A stretch of DNA of 64,000 bases, taken from NCBI RefSeq assembly GCF_042434745.1, contig NZ_JBHLSS010000047.1; one strand, written 5' to 3'. The translations under genes and the position numbers were made by a program. Positions 51,147 to 60,380 of the stretch are shown in pieces. Within the stretch, counting starts at the first letter, position 1. The number at the start of each line of letters is the position of its first letter. Source of the DNA: Azotobacter paspali. Lineage in GTDB: Bacteria > Pseudomonadota > Gammaproteobacteria > Pseudomonadales > Pseudomonadaceae. The notes below the pieces were generated by a model. The model saw nothing but the letters and a program-made list of their open reading frames with translations. It searched no databases and was not told where the DNA came from.

Positions 51147-51172
51147 GGCGGCGCCGCACGACGGGCGCCGCC
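51147..51172 (-). other. Strong GC hairpin between thiE and hemL
   Basis: GGCGGCGCC (51147-51155) and GGCGCCGCC (51164-51172) form a nine-pair perfect stem with an eight-base loop in the leader between the thiE stop and the hemL start. There is no T-run, so it is not a classic terminator; it could separate or stabilise the two cistrons. Confidence 0.5.
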
Positions 51173-51183
51173 GGGAGGGAAAG

Positions 51184-51813
51184 TCAGGTGGCGGCGAACA
51201 ACTGGCTGAAGGCACGCGCGCGCTGTTCGACCTCGGCAGCGTTCGCGGCGGCGAACAGCGCGTTGATCACCGCGATCATGGCGGCGCCGCGGCGGATCAG
51301 TTCCGGCGCATTGTCCAGGGTCACGCCGCCGATGGCCACCAGCGGCTGGGGAAGGCGCGCGCGGGCCCGTTCCAGCAGTTCGAGGCTGGCTGGCGGCGCG
51401 CCGGGCTTGGTCGAGGAGTCGAAGAAGCGGCCGAAGGCCAGGTAGCTGGCGCCGTCGGCGGCGGCCTGTTCGGCCAGTTCCAGTTGGCCGTGGCAGGTGG
51501 CGCCGATGATCGCCTTGGGGCCGAGCAGGGCGCGGGCGGCCGACAGCGAGCCGTCCTGCTGACCCAGGTGCAGGCCGACGCCCAGGCGCGTGGCCAGCTC
51601 CAGGTCGTCGTTGACGATCAACTGCGCGCCGTAGCGCAGGCAGAGATCGCGCAGCGCCTCGGCCTCGCGTAGGCGGCGGGCGTCCTCGTCGGACTTGTCG
51701 CGATACTGCAGCAAGCGGGCGCCGCCCCTGAGCGCGGCTTCGACGTAGGGCAACAGCCTGCCGTCGGCGAGCAAACGGCTGTCGGTGATGGCGTAGAGAC
51801 CGCGTAGTTTCAT
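51184..51813 (-). CDS. thiE: Thiamine-phosphate synthase
   Basis: A 209-residue TIM-barrel enzyme that joins HMP-pyrophosphate and the thiazole phosphate. YAITDS at the start, [20 protein letters not shown]-type (GLHLGQQD) and [14 protein letters not shown] are all conserved. It lies between thiD and hemL with 98 bases to thiD. Confidence 0.95.
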   Translation of the reverse strand: MKLRGLYAITDSRLLADGRLLPYVEAALRGGARLLQYRDKSDEDARRLREAEALRDLCLRYGAQLIVNDDLELATRLGVGLHLGQQDGSLSAARALLGPKAIIGATCHGQLELAEQAAADGASYLAFGRFFDSSTKPGAPPASLELLERARARLPQPLVAIGGVTLDNAPELIRRGAAMIAVINALFAAANAAEVEQRARAFSQLFAAT

Positions 51814-51911
51814 GGTGGGTTCGCCTCGTCTGCGAATGACCGGCGCAAGTTCGCCGGGATGCCCCGGCAGAGTCAAGCCGATGCGCTCGTTGCACGCCAG
51901 GCGCCGCCGGA

Positions 51912-52709
51912 TCAGTTGGCGAAATCCAGCGGCAGGCGGCGCGGCAGGTACTGGCCGTGGCCCGGCGCCTCGGCGTCGCGCAGGGTGCGCCAGGTGTAGT
52001 CGAGCGCCGACCGCACCGCACTGGCCAGTTGCTCGCCGAGGGCCAGGCGTCCGGCCAGGGCGCTGGCCAGGGTGCAGCCGGAGCCGTGGTAGCTGCCCGG
52101 CAGGCGCACGCAAGTGAAGGTCTGCCGGTCGCCGTCCCGCGCATACAGGCGGTTGTGCACCGCGCTCTCGTCGCCATGGCCGCCGGTGATCAGGAGGTGC
52201 TCGCAGTGTTCGAGCAGCCGCTCGGCGCAGGCGTCGGCGCTGCCCTCCGGCAGTTCGGCGAGCAGGCGCGCCTCCGGCAAGTTCGGGGTGGCGATGCGGC
52301 ACAGTGGCAGCAGGCGCTCGCGGATCGCCTGGGCGACCTCGTCGCGGCCCAGCGCGCCGCCGCCGCCGGCGCGTAGCACCGGGTCGCAGACCAGCGGCAC
52401 GCCGGGCAGGCGGCGGACGATTCCGGTCACGGTATCGACCATTTCCAGCGAGCCGAGCATGCCCAGCTTGATCGCGGCGACCGGCAGGTCGGCGATCACC
52501 GCCTCGGCCTGGGCCAGCACCCAGGCCGGGTCGAGCACGCGAAAGTCGCTGACGTCGCGGGTGTCCTGCACGGTCAGCGCGGTGACCGCCGGCGCGGCAT
52601 GGCAGCCCTGGGCGAGCAGGGCCTCGATGTCCGCCTGCAGGCCGGCGCCGCCGCTGGGGTCGTGGCCGGACAGGCAAAGGACGATGGGACGGGAGTTGGT
52701 CGTGTTCAT
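51912..52709 (-). CDS. thiD: Hydroxymethylpyrimidine/phosphomethylpyrimidine kinase
   Basis: A 265-residue ribokinase-fold enzyme phosphorylating HMP twice for thiamine synthesis. Substrate loop [26 protein letters not shown] and the anion-hole/catalytic segment [19 protein letters not shown] 52709 is preferred over an upstream in-frame codon. Divergent from the AidB-like gene. Confidence 0.95.
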   Translation of the reverse strand: MNTTNSRPIVLCLSGHDPSGGAGLQADIEALLAQGCHAAPAVTALTVQDTRDVSDFRVLDPAWVLAQAEAVIADLPVAAIKLGMLGSLEMVDTVTGIVRRLPGVPLVCDPVLRAGGGGALGRDEVAQAIRERLLPLCRIATPNLPEARLLAELPEGSADACAERLLEHCEHLLITGGHGDESAVHNRLYARDGDRQTFTCVRLPGSYHGSGCTLASALAGRLALGEQLASAVRSALDYTWRTLRDAEAPGHGQYLPRRLPLDFAN

Positions 52710-52820
52710 GGCTTGCGAGCTTACCATTTAATCGTCCGCGTCGAGTCCCCGTCGGATGCCTCCGCCGCAACGGATCGCGCGTGCTTCACTAAGGAGCAAG
52801 CGTCGTCGAGGAGCGCCGTC

Positions 52821-54470
52821 ATGGACCTGCACCAGTACGCCGAGACCCACGAGGTGACCAACCAGGTGCCGCCCCTGGACGGCGCCAATCTCTACCGAAT
52901 CGACCGGCCGCTGCAGGAGTGGCTGCGCCGCTACGGTGGCGGCTGGGCGGAGCGCCGCCTGGACGACTACGGCGCGCTGGCCGGCGGGCCGCTGTTGGCG
53001 GCGGGCTTTGCCGCCAACGAGAACCGGCCGCTGCTGCGCAGCCACGACCGCTACGGCCACCGCATCGATCAGGTGGATTTCCACCCGGCCTATCACGAAC
53101 TGATGCGCGCGGCCATCGCCCATGGCCTGCCGGCGCTGCCCTGGCGCGAGCCACGGCCCGGCGCCCAGGTCGCGCGCGCCGGGCTGATGTACCTGCACAA
53201 CCAGGTCGAGGCCGGCACCGCCTGTCCGCTGACCATGACCTTCGCCAGCGTGGCGGCGCTGCGCCGCCAGCCGGAGATCGCCGAGCGCTGGCTGCCCAGG
53301 GTTGTGGCCGGCGAATACGATCCACGCAACCTGCCAGTCGAGCGCAAGGGCGGCGCCACCCTGGGCATGGCGATGACCGAGAAGCAGGGCGGCACCGATG
53401 TGCGCGCCAACAGCACGCGCGCCTGGCCGGTCGGCGCCGCGGGGCCGGGGCAGGCCTACGAATTGCTCGGCCACAAGTGGTTCTGCTCGGCGCCGATGAG
53501 CGACGCTTTTCTCACCCTGGCCTGGAGCGACGGCGGGCTGTCCTGCTTCCTGCTGCCGCGCCACCGCCCGGACGGCCGGCGCAACGAGTTCTATATCCAG
53601 CGCCTGAAGAACAAGCTGGGGAACTGGTCGAACGCCTCCGCCGAGGTGGAATACCGTGGCGCCCTGGCCTGGATGATCGGCGAGGAGGGCCGCGGCGTGT
53701 CGACCATCCTGGAGATGGTCGGCCTGACCCGTTTCGACTGCATGATCGGCTCCAGCGCACTGATGCGCCAAGCGCTGACCCAAGCCCTGCACCACTGCGC
53801 GCACCGCCTGGTCGGCGGCCAAGTACTGAGCGAGCACACGCTGATGCAGAACGTGCTCGCCGACTTGGCCCTGGAGAGCGAGGCCGCGCTGGCCCTGACC
53901 CTGCGCCTGGCGCGGGCGCTCGACCATGCCGAGGACGAACGCGAGCGCTCGCTCGCCCGGCTGCTCACCGCGATCGGCAAGTACTGGATCTGCAAGCGCG
54001 CCCCGGAAATGATCGGCGAGGCCGCCGAATGCCTGGGCGGCGCCGGCTACGTCGAGGAGAGCATCCTGCCACGGCTGTACCGCGAGGCGCCGGTCAACTC
54101 CATCTGGGAGGGCTCGGGCAACGTGCAGTGCCTGGATGTGCTGCGCGTGCTCGGCAAGGAGCCGGAGGCGCTGGAGGTGCTGTTCGACGAGCTGGACGGC
54201 GGCTATGGCGACGCGCGGCTCAAGGCGCGTATCGAATGGCTGCGCAAGGCGCTGGCCGACCGCACCGAGATCCACTACTGCGCCCGCCGGCTGGTCGAGG
54301 AGCTGGCCGTGACCCTCCAGGCCAGGCTGCTGCTGGAGGCCGGCAACGCGGCGGTGTCGGACGCCTTCATCCACAGCCGCCTCGGCGAGGGCGGCCGGGC
54401 CTACGGCACTCTGCCGCGCGGCCTGGACGTGGCCGGGCTGCTGGCGCGCAGCGCGCCGCAGCCCGGCTAG
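52821..54470 (+). CDS. aidB: AidB-type acyl-CoA dehydrogenase homologue
   Basis: A 549-residue flavoprotein that matches E. coli AidB (541 residues) in length and layout. Shared features: THEVTNQVPPL and ENRPLLRSHDRYGHRIDQVDFHPAYHELM near the start, MAMTEKQGGTDVRAN, GHKWFCSAPMSDAFL, and ECLGGAGYVEES with SIWEGSGNVQCLDVLR. AidB is induced with the alkylation response and binds DNA through a C-terminal domain; its true substrate is unknown. GAGGAG precedes the ATG. Confidence 0.88.
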   Translation: MDLHQYAETHEVTNQVPPLDGANLYRIDRPLQEWLRRYGGGWAERRLDDYGALAGGPLLAAGFAANENRPLLRSHDRYGHRIDQVDFHPAYHELMRAAIAHGLPALPWREPRPGAQVARAGLMYLHNQVEAGTACPLTMTFASVAALRRQPEIAERWLPRVVAGEYDPRNLPVERKGGATLGMAMTEKQGGTDVRANSTRAWPVGAAGPGQAYELLGHKWFCSAPMSDAFLTLAWSDGGLSCFLLPRHRPDGRRNEFYIQRLKNKLGNWSNASAEVEYRGALAWMIGEEGRGVSTILEMVGLTRFDCMIGSSALMRQALTQALHHCAHRLVGGQVLSEHTLMQNVLADLALESEAALALTLRLARALDHAEDERERSLARLLTAIGKYWICKRAPEMIGEAAECLGGAGYVEESILPRLYREAPVNSIWEGSGNVQCLDVLRVLGKEPEALEVLFDELDGGYGDARLKARIEWLRKALADRTEIHYCARRLVEELAVTLQARLLLEAGNAAVSDAFIHSRLGEGGRAYGTLPRGLDVAGLLARSAPQPG

Positions 54471-54480
54471 CCGGCCGGCT

Positions 54481-55323
54481 TCAGGCTTCGAGGAACAGCA
54501 TCCGCGGCGGCTCGTGCATCAGCAAGTGCTGGTGCGAGATGTTCCAGGCATAGGCGCCGGCCAGGGGGAACACCAAGAGGTCGCCGACCGCCAGGGCGGC
54601 CACCGGCTGCTGGCGGGCTAGCACGTTCTTGGGCGTGCACAACTGGCCGACCAGGGTCACCGGCGCTCGCCGCGCAGCGCCACGAAGGGATGGTCGTGGC
54701 CCTGGGCCGCCGGTACGGAAGTGGTGGGTGCCGCTGCGGGCCACGGCGAAGCACTGGCCGTGGTTGCGCTTGATGTCCAGCACTTCCATCAGGTAGTAGC
54801 CCCAGGCGGCGCTGAGGAAGCGGCCGATCTCGAAGCGGATGCGCGTGCCGGCCACGCCTTCCTCGGCGATCAGCGCGGCAAGCCCTGCGCAGAAGCCCGG
54901 CCAGTCGAAGGAACGGGTGTGGTCCCGGTAATCGATGCCCATGCCGCCGCCGACGTTGAGCAGTTTCAGATCCAAATCGTGGCGCGCGTTCAACGAGCGG
55001 AAGCAGCTACGCACCCATTGCGGGCGTTCCTCCAGCGCCGCATCGCCGCCCGCCAGATGGAGCACGGCCTCGCCGAGGTTGTTGACCGGGCTGCAGTAGG
55101 CGACCTGCTTCCAGGCCTCGGGCAGGCGCAGCCAGGGGGCGATGCCGGCGCTTTCGCGGGCGCGCAGGCAGTGCATCAGTTCGTCTTCGGAGCGCAGCAG
55201 GTGCTCCATGCCGAGGATCACGAAGTGATAGCCGGCGGCGGCGATCATTTCGCGGAGCAGGGGAGAGGGTACCGAGTTGAGCAAGCCGAAGACTTCGTCG
55301 CCCTGGCACAGCCGGGCGAACAC
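54481..55323 (-). pseudogene. Chimeric remnant of siderophore genes (HpaI aldolase fused to PLP decarboxylase)
   Basis: A 280-residue open frame that joins two unrelated pieces. Residues 1-75 (VFGLLNSVPSPLLREMIAAA, YHFVILGMEHLLRSEDEL, AGIAPWLRLPE) match the start of HpcH/HpaI-type aldolases of the AcsB kind. The rest (DLKLLNVGGGMGIDYRDHTR, RFEIGRFLSAAWGYY, VTLVGQLCTPKNVLA, NISHQHLLM) matches the C-terminal half of alanine-racemase-fold decarboxylases of the AcsE kind. In achromobactin-type siderophore loci both enzymes occur. Around residues 203-217 the frame is shifted: the neighbouring frame reads AAQGHDHPFVALRGERR, the family sequence, so two compensating indels exist. The PLP Lys half is missing. 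It starts from a GTG with no clear ribosome-binding site. Confidence 0.75.
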
Positions 55324-55367
55324 ATTGGGCTTTCTAATTGTGATTTCATTTGTGTATGTATACTTTC

Positions 55368-55386
55368 ATTAATAAGAATTTTTATT
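55368..55386. promoter_or_regulatory. Weak Fur-box candidate in an AT-rich island
   Basis: ATTAATAAGAATTTTTATT agrees with the 19-bp Fur consensus GATAATGATAATCATTATC at 12 positions by hand comparison. It lies upstream of the siderophore remnant, in an AT-rich stretch (55330-55390) unlike the rest of the window. The match is at the margin of significance. Confidence 0.3.
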
Positions 55387-55519
55387 GCTTTGACAGGCGA
55401 GACTCAAGCATTCGGATCGGTATTTCGTGCATCGCGGTGAGTCGTTCTCGCCGCCGTCGCTAACGCCCGGCGGGCAAATCCGGCAAGATAGGCCGTTGAA
55501 CAAGACAGAGAGTCCGATC

Positions 55520-56992
55520 GTGAATACCGACACCGAATCCTTCGTCGTCGCGGCCACTCCCGAGGAGGCGGTGGAGCGCCTCGCCGCCCTGCATCAGCGC
55601 GCTACGTCCGCCCTGCGTCAGGCGCTCAAGCGCTACCTGGCCGAGCGGGTCGAGCCGGATGCCGCGCAGCGCCACCTGTTCCGCTATCCCGAACTGCGCC
55701 TGACCCACCTGCCGCAGGGCCAGGTGCCCTTCACCGTGCGGGCCTTCGCCAAGGTCCAGACGCCGGGCGTCTACAGCGTCACCGTGACCCAGCCGCAGGC
55801 CTTCCGCCGCTACCTGCTCGACCAGTTGCGCCCGTTGATGAACGAATTCGACGTGCAGGTCGAGGTCGGCATGGGGGTACAGGACATCCCCTATCCCTAT
55901 GTGGTGGAGCAGGGCGACGAACTGGGCGGTTCGGGCGTCACCGCCGCCGAACTGGCGCGAGTCTTCCCCAGCACCGACCTGGCCGCGGCCTCCGACGACG
56001 TCGCCGACGGCCTGCTCGCCTGGGCCGGCGCCGAGTCCTTCCCGTTGGCGCTGTTCGATGCGGCGCGGGTGGACTTCTCGCTGCGCCGCCTGGTGCACTA
56101 CACCGGCAGCGACTGGCGTCACGTGCAGCCGTGGATTCTCCTGACCAATTACCACCGCTACGTCGACCAGTTCGTCCGCCACGGCCTCGAATGCCTGCGC
56201 GAGGACGGCCGCTTCGTGCGTCTGGTGCTGCCCGGCAACGTGACGATCGAGCGCGACATGGGCGAGGACGAGGCCCAGGCGTTGGTCGAGGGCGTGCTCT
56301 GGCACCGCTACCAGATGCCGGCCTACCACCTGATCGCCGAGGATGGTCACGGCATCACTCTGGTGAACATCGGCGTCGGCCCGTCGAACGCCAAGAACAT
56401 CACCGACCACCTGGCAGTGCTGCGTCCGCACTGCTGGCTGATGATCGGCCACTGCGGCGGCCTGCGGCAGTCGCAGACCATCGGCGACTACGTGCTGGCG
56501 CACGCCTACATGCGCCGCGACGGCATCCTCGACCGGGTGCTGCCGCCGCACATTCCGCTGCCGGCCCTGGCCGAGGTGCAGCAGGCGCTGCAGGAGGCCG
56601 CCGCGCAGATCACCGGCGAGCAGGGCGAGGCGCTCAAGCGCCGGTTGCGCACCGGCACCGTGCTGACCTACGACGACCGCAATTGGGAATTGCGCTGGGC
56701 CCAGGAGCGGCCGTTGATCAACCTCTCGCGGGCGGTGGCGGTGGACATGGAGAGCGGCACCATCGCCGCCCAGGGCTATCGCCTGCGGGTGCCCTACGGC
56801 ACCCTGCTGTGCGTCTCGGACAAGCCGCTGCACAGCGAGATCAAGTTGCCCGGCGCGGCGAACGCCTTCTATGAGCGGGCGGTGAGCCAGCACCTGCGCA
56901 TCGGTATCGCCGCCCTCGACCTGTTGCGCGGCCAGCTCGACACCCTGCATTCGCGCAAGCTGCGCAGCTTCGACGAACCGCCGTTCCGCTAA
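55520..56992 (+). CDS. amn: AMP nucleosidase
   Basis: A 490-residue cytosolic enzyme that hydrolyses AMP to adenine and ribose 5-phosphate, helping to balance adenylate pools. The nucleoside phosphorylase-like C-terminal domain has MIGHCGGLRQSQTIGDYVLA, AVDMESGTIAAQGYR and LLCVSDKPLHSEIKLPG, and the N-terminal domain has RYPELRL and VTVTQPQAFRRYL. The GTG at 55520 has AGAGAG before it and gives the normal N-terminus; a TTG 24 bases earlier is an alternative. Confidence 0.92.
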   Translation: MNTDTESFVVAATPEEAVERLAALHQRATSALRQALKRYLAERVEPDAAQRHLFRYPELRLTHLPQGQVPFTVRAFAKVQTPGVYSVTVTQPQAFRRYLLDQLRPLMNEFDVQVEVGMGVQDIPYPYVVEQGDELGGSGVTAAELARVFPSTDLAAASDDVADGLLAWAGAESFPLALFDAARVDFSLRRLVHYTGSDWRHVQPWILLTNYHRYVDQFVRHGLECLREDGRFVRLVLPGNVTIERDMGEDEAQALVEGVLWHRYQMPAYHLIAEDGHGITLVNIGVGPSNAKNITDHLAVLRPHCWLMIGHCGGLRQSQTIGDYVLAHAYMRRDGILDRVLPPHIPLPALAEVQQALQEAAAQITGEQGEALKRRLRTGTVLTYDDRNWELRWAQERPLINLSRAVAVDMESGTIAAQGYRLRVPYGTLLCVSDKPLHSEIKLPGAANAFYERAVSQHLRIGIAALDLLRGQLDTLHSRKLRSFDEPPFR

Positions 56993-57009
56993 GTGCCGCG
57001 GACTGCAGG

Positions 57010-57152
57010 CGTAGGGTGGAAACGACCTCAGGTCTTTTCCACCTGCCGGCCATGGAGGCGCTTGTGGTGGAAAACGCCATGCGGTTTTCCATGGGGTGGC
57101 CATCCACCCTGCCGGAGCTGGCGGGCAAGGCTTCGCCGTTGCCCACCCTACG
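57010..57152. repeat. Inverted-repeat element with CGTAGGGTGG ends
   Basis: CGTAGGGTGG at 57010-57019 is exactly inverted at 57143-57152 (CCACCCTACG). Inside are further paired blocks (GGTGGAAAACGCC, GTTTTCCATGGGG). It fills the gap between amn and the convergent ureG and encodes nothing. Comparable GTAGGGTGG-type repeats occur in related genera (from memory). Confidence 0.6.
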
Positions 57153-57174
57153 CACGCACGGGGCAAAAAACCGC

Positions 57175-57789
57175 TCAGGCCACGCCGAGCATGCCCTGCC
57201 TCTCGATGAAGGCGACGATCGTCTCGAGGCCCTGGCCGGTCTTCTGGTTGCTGAACACGAACGGTCGCTCGCCACGCATCTTGCGTGCATCGCGCTCCAT
57301 CACCTCCAGCGAGGCGCCGACCAGGGGCGCCAGGTCGATCTTGTTGATCACCAGCAAGTCCGACTTGCAGATTCCCGGACCGCCCTTGCGCGGCAGCTTG
57401 TCGCCGGCGGAAACGTCGATCACGTACAGGGTTAGGTCCGAGAGTTCCGGGCTGAAGGTGGCGGAGAGGTTGTCGCCGCCGGACTCCACGAGGATCAGGT
57501 CGAGGCCGGGGAAGCGCCGGTTGAGCCGCTCGACCGCCTCCAGGTTGATCGAGGCATCCTCGCGGATCGCCGTGTGCGGGCAGCCGCCGGTTTCCACGCC
57601 GATGATCCGTTCCGGTGCCAGCGCCTCGTTACGCACCAGGAACTCGGCGTCCTCCTGGGTGTAGATGTCGTTGGTAACCACGGCGAGTTCGTAGCGCCCG
57701 CGCAGGGCCCGGCATAGCGCCAGGGTCAGGGCGGTCTTGCCGGAGCCGACCGGGCCGCCGATGCCGACGCGCAGGGGTTGGCTGTTCAT
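57175..57789 (-). CDS. ureG: Urease accessory GTPase UreG
   Basis: A 204-residue SIMIBI GTPase that drives nickel insertion into urease. P-loop [11 protein letters not shown] (residues 11-21), [19 protein letters not shown] with the nickel-binding Cys-Pro-His, and the base-recognition NKID are all present. Follows ureF by 15 bases. The structural genes ureABC and ureD are outside the window. Confidence 0.97.
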   Translation of the reverse strand: MNSQPLRVGIGGPVGSGKTALTLALCRALRGRYELAVVTNDIYTQEDAEFLVRNEALAPERIIGVETGGCPHTAIREDASINLEAVERLNRRFPGLDLILVESGGDNLSATFSPELSDLTLYVIDVSAGDKLPRKGGPGICKSDLLVINKIDLAPLVGASLEVMERDARKMRGERPFVFSNQKTGQGLETIVAFIERQGMLGVA

Positions 57790-57804
57790 GCTGGTTCTCT
57801 CCTG

Positions 57805-58479
57805 TCAGGAACGGAAAAGGCGGCTGTACTGCCGCTCGTGGGCCATGCTCGCCAGACTCAGGCCGAAGGCTACGGTGCCCCAGTCGTCGGGCGCGTGCGC
57901 GCAGGCCGTGCGCTGCGCCTGCCCGAGCGTGGGGAGCAGGGCCGAAGTCAGACGCTGAGCGGCTTGCTGGCCGAGCGGCAAGCTCTTCATCAGCACCGCC
58001 AACTGGTTCTCCAGCCAGCTCCACAGCCAGGCGGCGAGGGCGTCCTCGGGGGCGATGCTCCAGGCGCGCGCCGCCAGCGCCCAGGCCGGCGCCAGGCCCG
58101 GCTCGACGAGCCGCGCGAAAACGGCTCGGGAGGGCTCGTCCAGTTCCGGCAGGTCCTCCAACAACTGGCGCAGGGAAAAGCCCATCTGCCGGCTTTCCAG
58201 ATGCAACTCGCGGGTTTCGCGGCTGGCGCGGTGGCGTTCGGCGAGCGCTTCCAGCGCCGTCCAGTCGCCGTCCGCGGCTGCCCTGCACTGAGCCAGCAGC
58301 AGCGGCGCCTCGAAGCGGGCGAGATTGAGCAGCAACTGGTCTTCCAGCCAGCGCCGGGCGCTGGCCTCATCGTGCACCAGGCCCTTTTCTACGGCCAGCT
58401 CCAGGCCCTGGGAATAGCTATAGCCGCCGATCGGCAACTGCGGGCTGGCGAGGCGCAGCAGCGCCCAGGTCGCGTTCAT
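57805..58479 (-). CDS. ureF: Urease accessory protein UreF
   Basis: A 224-residue all-helical protein that joins UreD and UreG and gates GTP hydrolysis in nickel delivery. QLPIGGYSYSQGLELAVEKG near the start and MGFSLRQLL are conserved. Starts four bases inside the ureE stop. Full length. Confidence 0.95.
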   Translation of the reverse strand: MNATWALLRLASPQLPIGGYSYSQGLELAVEKGLVHDEASARRWLEDQLLLNLARFEAPLLLAQCRAAADGDWTALEALAERHRASRETRELHLESRQMGFSLRQLLEDLPELDEPSRAVFARLVEPGLAPAWALAARAWSIAPEDALAAWLWSWLENQLAVLMKSLPLGQQAAQRLTSALLPTLGQAQRTACAHAPDDWGTVAFGLSLASMAHERQYSRLFRS

Positions 58480-58976
58480 TTGCGCACGCCGAACTGGTGC
58501 AGTTTCGGTGCGTAGCTGAATTCGGCCTCGCCGCCGTGGGAGTGGTGGTGGCCGCCGCCGTAAGCGCCGTGCTCGGGCTGGAAGGGCGCTTCGACGGTTT
58601 CGACCCGGGCGCCGAGCTGGCGCAGCATGTCCTCCAGCACATAGTCGTCGAGCAGGCGCAACCAGCCGTCGCCGATCTGCAGGGCGACATGGCGGTTGCC
58701 CAGGTGGTAGGCGGCGCGGGTCAGTTCGAAGGCGCTGGCGCAGGCGACGTGCAGCAGCCTCTCGGGACGGGCGCGTACGCGCACCAGGCGGCCGTCGTCG
58801 GCCAGCAGGAAATCGCCGTCGGCCAGCGGCGGCTGGCCGCGTTCAAGGAACAGGCCGACGTCCTCGCCGGTCGTGGTGAAGCAGCGCAGGCGGCTCTTGC
58901 TGCGCGCCTCGAAGCTCAGTTCCAGTTCGGCGTCCCACTCGGGGCGTGCCGTGGTGCGCTGGCGAATCATCAGCAT
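58476..58976 (-). CDS. ureE: Urease accessory nickel metallochaperone UreE
   Basis: A 166-residue protein that delivers nickel to the UreDFG complex. SKSRLRCFTTTGEDVGLFL and HVACASAFELTRAAYHLGNR, including the conserved His, identify the fold, and the C-terminus has a His-rich tail (GGHHHSHGGEAEF) for extra nickel. First gene of the ureE-ureF-ureG run. Confidence 0.96.
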   Translation of the reverse strand: MLMIRQRTTARPEWDAELELSFEARSKSRLRCFTTTGEDVGLFLERGQPPLADGDFLLADDGRLVRVRARPERLLHVACASAFELTRAAYHLGNRHVALQIGDGWLRLLDDYVLEDMLRQLGARVETVEAPFQPEHGAYGGGHHHSHGGEAEFSYAPKLHQFGVRK

Positions 58977-59192
58977 GGGCGGATTTCCGTCGCAGGTCGG
59001 TCATCGAGCGACTGTAGAGCCAAGTGGTGCGCTTTTCCACCGGAGCGTTCTGCGTCCGGGGCCGATCCGTGGGGCGGACGACCACGGCGGATGGCGTCTT
59101 TCTCCTCCGCTATCTTCGGCGGGGAGCCTCGGGCGGGCAGGGGACCACCCTGCATGAGGTTTTCATGCGCTTTTACCGAAATGCGCGGAAAG

Positions 59193-60330
59193 CCCCGTAC
59201 TTCTAGTGCGGGGATGAATAGCGCGGACGGCGTAGCCGTCCCTTCATGGAGTAAAATGCCGGCATGAAGCAGACCAAGACCTTCAAAGTTCGCGTTCGAG
59301 ACAGGCATGCTCCGCTGCTTCGGCAGATGGCCCGCGGCGTGAACTTCGTCTGGAACTATCTGAACGAACTCAGCTCCCGAGCCATTCGGGAGCGCGGTCT
59401 GTTTCTGTCCGCCTACGACATGGACCGCTACACCCAGGGCTCCGGCAAAGCGCTGGGGCTCCATTCCCAGACGCTGCAAGAGGTGTCGCGGGAGTACGCC
59501 ACGCGCCGCAAGCAGTTCAGGAAGGCTCGCCTCAACTGGCGCAAGTCAGGGGGTGTCCGTCGCTCGCTGGGCTGGATTCCCTTCAAATCAGGCGCCGCTC
59601 GATGGAAGAACGGGCAGGTCTGCCACAACGGCCACTGCTTCAAGGTGTGGGACAGCTACGGCCTGAGCCGGTACAGGTTCCGCTCGGGCAGCTTCAGCGA
59701 AGATGCGCGGGGCCGCTGGTACTTCAACGTTGTCGTCGAGGTCGATGTGCAGCCGTCGCTCGGCCAGGGGGCGGTCGGCGTCGACCTGGGGCTCAAGGAT
59801 GTTGCCACCTGCAGCGATGGCACGAAAATGGAGAACGGCTGCTTCTACCGCGGCCTGGAAGCGAAGCTGGCCATTGCCCAGCGCGCCGGCAAGAAGGCTC
59901 GCATCAGGGCCATTCACGCCAGGATCGCCAACCGCCGCAAGGACGCCTTGCACAAGTTCAGCCGGCAACTGGTGAACCAGTACGGCGAAATCCACGTGGG
60001 GGATGTGTCACCCACGAAACTCGTGAAGACCCGGATGGCCAAGTCGGTACTGGATGCCGGCTGGGGCCAGTTGAAGACGCTGCTGGAATACAAGTGCGCT
60101 CACGCAGGCATCGTCTTCAAGGTGGTCGGCGAGGCGTACACCACCCGCAGCTGTTCGTCCTGTGGCTCGCTCAGCGGCCCACAGGGCGTCAACGGATTGC
60201 GAATAAGGGAATGGACTTGCTGTGAGTGCGGTGTCGCTCACGACCGCGACGTGAACGCGGCCAGGAACATTCTCGCGGCCGGGCATGGCCGTCCAGTAGT
60301 GGGAATCCCCGTCCTTTAGGGCGGGGAGGA
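59193..60330 (+). mobile_element. Solo tnpB insertion element (IS200/IS605-like, no tnpA)
   Basis: The tnpB gene lies between two subterminal hairpins. The left is CCCCGTAC-TTCTA-GTGCGGGG followed by ATGAATAG (from 59193); the right is CCCCGTCC-TTTA-GGGCGGGG followed by AGGATGTCAAA (from 60307). There is no Y1 transposase gene, so it depends on TnpA from elsewhere. Exact ends are not certain because this family leaves no target duplication. The right hairpin begins within the tnpB 3' end, where the guide RNA of such elements is usually transcribed. Confidence 0.75.
59264..60319 (+). CDS. tnpB: TnpB-type RNA-guided nuclease (OrfB)
   Basis: A 351-residue protein of the IS605 OrfB/TnpB family. 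The RuvC-I Asp is Asp174 (AVGVDLGLKD) and the RuvC-III Asp is Asp329 in HDRDVNAARNI. The zinc ribbon is Cys297/Cys300 and Cys319/Cys322. At the usual RuvC-II Glu position the sequence reads EIHVGDVSP (Gly246-Asp247) with no Glu in the canonical place; Glu290 in KVVGEAYTTRSCSSCG is a plausible substitute, as in TnpB variants with a rearranged catalytic Glu. The frame is full length, so it may be active. Relatives cut DNA guided by an RNA made from the element's right end. Confidence 0.88.
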   Translation: MKQTKTFKVRVRDRHAPLLRQMARGVNFVWNYLNELSSRAIRERGLFLSAYDMDRYTQGSGKALGLHSQTLQEVSREYATRRKQFRKARLNWRKSGGVRRSLGWIPFKSGAARWKNGQVCHNGHCFKVWDSYGLSRYRFRSGSFSEDARGRWYFNVVVEVDVQPSLGQGAVGVDLGLKDVATCSDGTKMENGCFYRGLEAKLAIAQRAGKKARIRAIHARIANRRKDALHKFSRQLVNQYGEIHVGDVSPTKLVKTRMAKSVLDAGWGQLKTLLEYKCAHAGIVFKVVGEAYTTRSCSSCGSLSGPQGVNGLRIREWTCCECGVAHDRDVNAARNILAAGHGRPVVGIPVL

Positions 60331-60380
60331 TGTCAAAAGGCGTGCTTGATGCTATTAATCCGGCAATCCAATACCTCAAA

